Assembly (NCBI GenBank): GCA_042663485.1
Contig: JBHTAF010000002.1
DNA: 64,000 nt
Direction: 5' to 3' (one strand)
Source: Natronosalvus sp042663485
Lineage (GTDB): Archaea; Halobacteriota; Halobacteria; Halobacteriales; Natrialbaceae
The notes under the pieces are model-generated. The model made no database searches. It saw only the letters and a program-made list of their open reading frames with translations, and had not been told where the DNA came from. Position numbers and translations under genes: made by a program. This document shows, one piece after another, positions 60,624 through 64,000 of the stretch. How positions within the stretch are numbered: the first letter of the stretch is position 1; each line of letters starts with the position of its first letter.

Positions 60624-61094
60624 GTGAACGCGAGGGACGAGGACGGCGCTGACCTGGACGCGACGACGCGACTTCGCCGGCGTGTGCTCCCGACACTGCA
60701 CCGAATCAAAGAGCCGCTGGGCGGGTTCGCCACGTGTACCCAGCACCCGTCTGAGTACGTCGGAACCATCGAACGTGACCTGCGAGCGTTTCGGCCGGAC
60801 CTCGAGGCGATGGCGTTTGCACCCGAACCGATCGCCTCGTTGAAGGTCCACGAGGACGGCCGCTTCTCGGCTGGAAGCTGGGTACGGCGGCGGTCGCCGC
60901 TGGCCGACTGGCAGCTACACGTGACGCTGTTTCAGGACGGACGAGACGCCGTCGAGGTGTTCGCCCACCGGGAGTACTCCTGGCTTCGCCACCCCTACAA
61001 GCACTACGTCGGTGACGGCTGGGATACGTCGAGCGGCGTCGAACGGATGCGGTCGCTGTTGCGGGGTCACGGGATCGAGTTCGTCGTGGACTAG
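60624..61094 (+). CDS. Conserved haloarchaeal protein, unknown
   Basis: A GTG at 60624 opens a 156-residue product. It starts (M)NARDEDGADLDATTRLRRRVLP and has a compact C-terminal domain rich in aromatic and charged residues (SAGSWVRRRSPLADWQLHVTLF and YSWLRHPYKHYVGDGWDTSSG). The beta-strand pattern and conserved Trp/His suggest a small soluble alpha/beta domain. I do not recognise the family. An upstream frame in the same register overlaps the preceding gene, but has no good start. Confidence 0.6.
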   Translation: MNARDEDGADLDATTRLRRRVLPTLHRIKEPLGGFATCTQHPSEYVGTIERDLRAFRPDLEAMAFAPEPIASLKVHEDGRFSAGSWVRRRSPLADWQLHVTLFQDGRDAVEVFAHREYSWLRHPYKHYVGDGWDTSSGVERMRSLLRGHGIEFVVD

Positions 61095-61233
61095 ACGAGG
61101 CCAGCGGGGCGGTTCACGCCTCGAGACCTTTCGTCCCGTACCGTGCCTCGAGACGTCCGTTGTGGGTCTCGAGACGAACCGAGAACGTATCGACAACGCA
61201 ACCTATTCGGCCCCCGCGTTCGAACCACGACCT

Positions 61234-62343
61234 ATGACCCGGACGGAGACGGTCGCCGCCTTCACAGACCTCTACCTCCCCACGGTCAACGGTGTCACCT
61301 ACACGATCCAGCTCTGGCGCGAGCGCTGGCGCCAGCAACGGACGGCGATGCCCATCGTCTACCCGGAGATGGACGGCTACGAGGCGGGCCCCGGCGAACA
61401 CCCGATCCGAAGCGTTCGCGCGCCGCTGTACCCGCAGTATCGCCTCGGGCTTCCCTCGATTCCGGACGACCTGGAGACGCCGGAGGTCGTCCACGTCCAC
61501 ACGCCGTTCACCATCGGCTTCGCCGGGATTCGCTTCGCTCGCAAGCGCGACGTACCCGTCGTCGCCTCCTACCACACCCTCCTCGACGACCGGGCCAGCC
61601 AGCACGTCTCTGGCAACGTCCTCGACGGCGTCAAGCGGACCTGCCGGCTCTACGAACGCACGTTCTTCGAGCGCGTCGACCACGTCACCGCGCCGACCTC
61701 CTTCGCCCGCGATCACTTGCTCGAGACCGTCGAGGCCGACGTCGACGTGACGGTGGTCTCGAACGGCATCGACACCGACTTCTTCCGCCCCGTCGATCCG
61801 ACCTCGTTTCGCTCCCGGTACGACCTCCCCGACGACCGCCCGCTACTCGGCTACACCGGGCGCCACGGCGAGGAGAAGAACCTCGAGGAGGCGATCGACG
61901 CCGTGGACGGAACGCGGATGACACTCGTCCTCGGCGGCGACGGACCCGCTCGCGAAGCCCTCGAGGAACGTGCGGCCGAGGTGAACGCCGACGTCAGGTT
62001 CCTCGGCTTCCTCGAGCGCGAGGAGTTGCCGGCGTTTTACGCCGCGCTCGACGTGTTCATCTTCCCGAGTCCGGTCGAGACCCAGGGGCTCGTGGCGCTC
62101 GAGGCGACCGCCTGCGGGACGCCCGTCGTCGCCGTCGACGAGGGGGCGCTGACCGATTCGGTGATCCAAGGTGAAACCGGCTACCGCTACCGGCGCGGAT
62201 CGATCGGGGACCTCCAGTGGGCGATCACGCGCTGTCTCGACGAACACGACCGCCTGGCCGATCTCTGTCGCCGTCGCCGGGCGATGCTCTCTGTCGACCA
62301 CTCCATCGAGCAGTTATCGGAGATTTACGATGGGCTCGTCTGA
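61234..62343 (+). CDS. Glycosyltransferase family 4 (GT-B)
   Basis: The 369-residue protein resembles mannosyltransferase/MGDG-synthase-like GT4 enzymes. DLYLPTVNGVTYTIQLWRERW at the N-terminus is the acceptor-side motif, HVHTPFTIGFAGIRFARK follows, and the C-terminal domain has GYTGRHGEEKNLEEAI, LVLGGDGPAREAL and the nucleotide-sugar E-x7-E motif in SPVETQGLVALEATACGTP. It would move a sugar from a nucleotide donor onto a lipid or sugar acceptor at the inner face of the membrane. Target unknown. The start at 61234 fits. Confidence 0.92.
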   Translation: MTRTETVAAFTDLYLPTVNGVTYTIQLWRERWRQQRTAMPIVYPEMDGYEAGPGEHPIRSVRAPLYPQYRLGLPSIPDDLETPEVVHVHTPFTIGFAGIRFARKRDVPVVASYHTLLDDRASQHVSGNVLDGVKRTCRLYERTFFERVDHVTAPTSFARDHLLETVEADVDVTVVSNGIDTDFFRPVDPTSFRSRYDLPDDRPLLGYTGRHGEEKNLEEAIDAVDGTRMTLVLGGDGPAREALEERAAEVNADVRFLGFLEREELPAFYAALDVFIFPSPVETQGLVALEATACGTPVVAVDEGALTDSVIQGETGYRYRRGSIGDLQWAITRCLDEHDRLADLCRRRRAMLSVDHSIEQLSEIYDGLV

Positions 62344-62461
62344 GCGGGCTCGGGAGCGGCCCCAGGAGCGGTCTCGGGGAAGCGTACAGCACCCGACTCG
62401 AGACCAATTTTCAGCAGGCCCGACTGCGGGCACTTAAGTCTCGTCGCGTCAATTCGAGCGC

Positions 62462-62740
62462 ATGGAACTCGATCTTCGATTTTTCGCCACGTTTCGCGAA
62501 GCCGTCGGCCAGAAGGATCTCTCGAGGACGGTCGAGGACGGCGCGACCGTCGGCGACGTGCTCGAAGCGCTGGAAGCAGAGTACCAGGGCCTCGAGGGAG
62601 AACTGCTCCAGGACGGCGCGATTCGGCCGCAACTGAGCGTGTTGAAAAACGGCCGGGACGTGGTCCACATGGCGGGCGTCGACACTGACCTGGAGGAGGG
62701 CGATCGGCTCTCGGTGTTTCCACCCGTCGCGGGCGGCTGA
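62462..62740 (+). CDS. samp3: Ubiquitin-like small archaeal modifier protein (SAMP3-like)
   Basis: The 92-residue protein has the beta-grasp MoaD/ThiS fold pattern: MELDLRFFATFREAVGQKDL, TVEDGATVGDVLEALEAEY, QLSVLKNGRDV, then the C-terminal GDRLSVFPPVAGG. The final diglycine is the site that is adenylated by a UbaA-type E1 and joined to target lysines or sulfated. The 92-residue length and opening MEL.LRFFATFRE..GQK resemble Haloferax SAMP3, as I remember it. It precedes a MoaD-related C-terminal-domain gene by 84 bases. Confidence 0.85.
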   Translation: MELDLRFFATFREAVGQKDLSRTVEDGATVGDVLEALEAEYQGLEGELLQDGAIRPQLSVLKNGRDVVHMAGVDTDLEEGDRLSVFPPVAGG

Positions 62741-62824
62741 TTCGCTCGAAAGGGTAAGTCGAGAGTTGGCGGACACCCTGCCGCCGAACGCACGTTTATG
62801 GGCACTCTCCACGAAACTGATTCA

Positions 62825-63085
62825 ATGACCACGCGCGTCGAACGGTCCTTCCGGGGAATCTCCGAGCGACTCACCGTCCGCTACCTCGAGAACCTGGGCG
62901 GCGAGCGGGTAGCAGACGACGTCGTCGAGGGAGACGGTTGGCGAGCCCAGTTCGACGCCGAGACGATCGGCGTCGGGCCGACGTTGACGCTGACCGAGGT
63001 GACCGTCGTCTTCGACGGCGAGGAGGACGTTCTCGAGGAACTCGTTCCCGCGTTCGCCCAGAAGGCGATGCGGGCTGGAGGGTGA
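62825..63085 (+). CDS. MoaD-related C-terminal domain protein
   Basis: The 86-residue protein starts MTTRVERSFRGISERLTVRYLENLGG and ends LVPAFAQKAMRAGG. I recall a domain of this kind (DUF1952) at the C-terminus of MoaD-related proteins, where the ubiquitin-like half comes first; here it is a stand-alone gene directly behind the samp3-like gene. An ATG at 62798 would add nine residues. It ends in GG as well. Function is inferred only from the linkage. Confidence 0.6.
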   Translation: MTTRVERSFRGISERLTVRYLENLGGERVADDVVEGDGWRAQFDAETIGVGPTLTLTEVTVVFDGEEDVLEELVPAFAQKAMRAGG

Positions 63086-63093
63086 GATTGGCG

Positions 63094-63486
63094 ATGACGG
63101 TCGCCGGCGAGCCGATCGAGGGTCAGATCCTCCTGCTCGCGGCGGCGAAAGCGAGCGTCCCGCCGTCACAGCTTCCGGATCTCGTGGAACGGGTTCAACA
63201 CTACCTCGCGGCCAATCTCGACCGATATCGTCGATCGGCGGAGTGCCCCTACGAGGACGACGACCGGATCGTATTACTGTTCGAAACCGGGTTCTGGGAG
63301 CAGACCGGGTCGACGCTCGCACTCGAGGAGCGCGAGTGGGACGCCGTCTCGCGCGCACACGCCGAACAGTTTCGTCGGATCGGGCGCCGCCGCGACCGCG
63401 AGGACGAGTTCGAGACGGCACTGGAGATTCGCGAGCCGGTCTGTATCGGCCGCCCAGCCGCTACCGAACGAAATAGGTCTGGCTGA
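63094..63486 (+). CDS. Conserved haloarchaeal protein, unknown
   Basis: The 130-residue protein begins MTVAGEPIEGQILLLAAAKASVPPSQLPDLVERVQHYLAANL and has a helical first half, then FETGFWEQTGSTLALEEREWDAVSRAHAEQFRRIGRR. It is acidic and soluble. The ATG at 63094 lies 8 bases after the MoaD-related gene's stop, so the three genes samp3, MoaD-C and this one may form one unit. Family not recognised. Confidence 0.7.
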   Translation: MTVAGEPIEGQILLLAAAKASVPPSQLPDLVERVQHYLAANLDRYRRSAECPYEDDDRIVLLFETGFWEQTGSTLALEEREWDAVSRAHAEQFRRIGRRRDREDEFETALEIREPVCIGRPAATERNRSG

Positions 63487-63574
63487 CAGCAGGTCGAACG
63501 AGCACCGAACGAGTACCGAATACGCTCGGATACACGCCCGGATACGCGCTAGAAGGATTCGCTCGAGCCCGGTT

Positions 63575-64000
63575 TTAGCTCGAGCCTGGATTCTTCCGGG
63601 CGAGTTCGGCGCCACAGATCGGGCAACGGTCTTTCTGTTCGTCGTACTCCCGTCCACAGCCCTGGCACTGGAAGGTCCACTCGCGCTCCTCCTCGATGCC
63701 CTCGCGCGCGATCGGTTCGACGGTGACGGTCAGGCGCTCGGCGACGTTTTGCATCGCGTAGTCGTCGGTCACGAGCACGGCGTCGAGTTCGAACGCGGCG
63801 GCCACGAGGCGAACGTCGGTGTCCGAGAGCACCTCGAGATCGCCAGACTCCTTCGCGGCCCGGCGAACCTTCTCGGTGGTGTCGCCGTTGGGAATGTGAA
63901 CGTGCATGCCCGACCCCTCCATGGCGTCGTAGCGGTAGACGCTCTCGCCCTCGAGTTCCTCGCGGACGAGCGGAATCGTGGCTGTCTGTTCGGTGGTGTG
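63575..64000 (-). CDS. nob1: Endoribonuclease Nob1 (partial, 5' end beyond the window)
   Basis: The C-terminal 141 residues are visible, read from the window edge in frame. EVLSDTDVRLVAAAFELDAVLVTDDYAMQNVAERL is the C-terminal half of a PIN domain with two conserved acidic residues, and CQGCGREYDEQKDRCPICGAELAR is a zinc ribbon with four cysteines. Together these mark archaeal Nob1, which cuts the 3' end of 16S rRNA. The start lies beyond 64000. It converges with the preceding cluster. Confidence 0.9.
   Translation of the reverse strand, partial: HTTEQTATIPLVREELEGESVYRYDAMEGSGMHVHIPNGDTTEKVRRAAKESGDLEVLSDTDVRLVAAAFELDAVLVTDDYAMQNVAERLTVTVEPIAREGIEEEREWTFQCQGCGREYDEQKDRCPICGAELARKNPGSS

Noticed and set aside
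1..64000. Insertion sequences, prophage, toxin-antitoxin or defence systems.
   Set aside because: No transposase, integrase, terminal inverted repeats or known defence motifs were found on either strand.

Overview
The window is a GC-rich, gene-dense stretch of a haloarchaeal chromosome. Most proteins are acidic, secreted proteins carry twin-arginine/lipobox signals, and the information-processing genes are archaeal (TFE, PAN, family B polymerase, Orc1/Cdc6, L40e, Trm56, Tsr3, Nob1, a SAMP-type modifier). CTCGAG hexamers are strikingly frequent, which I associate with Natrialbaceae-type genomes, but the genus cannot be fixed from this window. I saw no rRNA, tRNA, CRISPR array, intact insertion sequence or prophage, so this looks like core chromosome with a few accessory patches.

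Layout. 0-3 kb: tail of an acetyl-CoA synthetase, a two-subunit sodium:solute symporter (probable acetate uptake) and a UspA protein. 3-9.7 kb: trm56, the tfe-DUF2110-DUF5803 cluster, purM, a small HTH protein, an acetamidase/formamidase and a lipoprotein. 9.7-13 kb: a membrane metalloprotease pair (M50 overlapping a TraB protein whose domain is split by membrane helices) and a thioesterase. 13-20 kb: mixed enzymes (epimerase, S66-like protein, HAD phosphatase, luciferase-like oxidoreductase, DUF99, MBL hydrolase) and small regulators. 20-23 kb: L40e, a hexamer repeat, tsr3 and a large Rieske fusion. 23-31 kb: 2-oxoacid (probably pyruvate):ferredoxin oxidoreductase, NUDIX, chorismate synthase, acyl-CoA dehydrogenase, hemB. 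31-40 kb: an ammonium transporter fused to a P-II domain behind an unusual leader, a sequon-rich membrane protein, malate:quinone oxidoreductase, HerA and a halocyanin-like protein. 40-44 kb: sufCBD. 44-57 kb: a genome-maintenance and proteostasis block (polB, rad50, mre11, pan, guaAA, an orc1/cdc6). 57-60 kb: a gene-poor patch and a Tat-exported alpha-amylase. 60-64 kb: hypotheticals, a glycosyltransferase, a SAMP3-like modifier with a MoaD-related partner, and nob1, cut by the window end.

Together the genes give acetate uptake and activation, ferredoxin-linked pyruvate oxidation, malate oxidation to quinone, Fe-S cluster assembly to supply these enzymes, nitrogen uptake with a built-in P-II sensor, and replication/repair linked to PCNA through PIP-like tails on PolB and perhaps Mre11.

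The observations I would check first are the amt leader (a short overlapping upstream ORF and a hairpin that hides the Shine-Dalgarno), the TraB protein with an inserted membrane bundle, the PIP-like motifs at both ends of PolB, the palindrome between the pan gene and its divergent winged-helix neighbour, the double palindrome in front of the amylase, and the SAMP3/MoaD-C gene pair.
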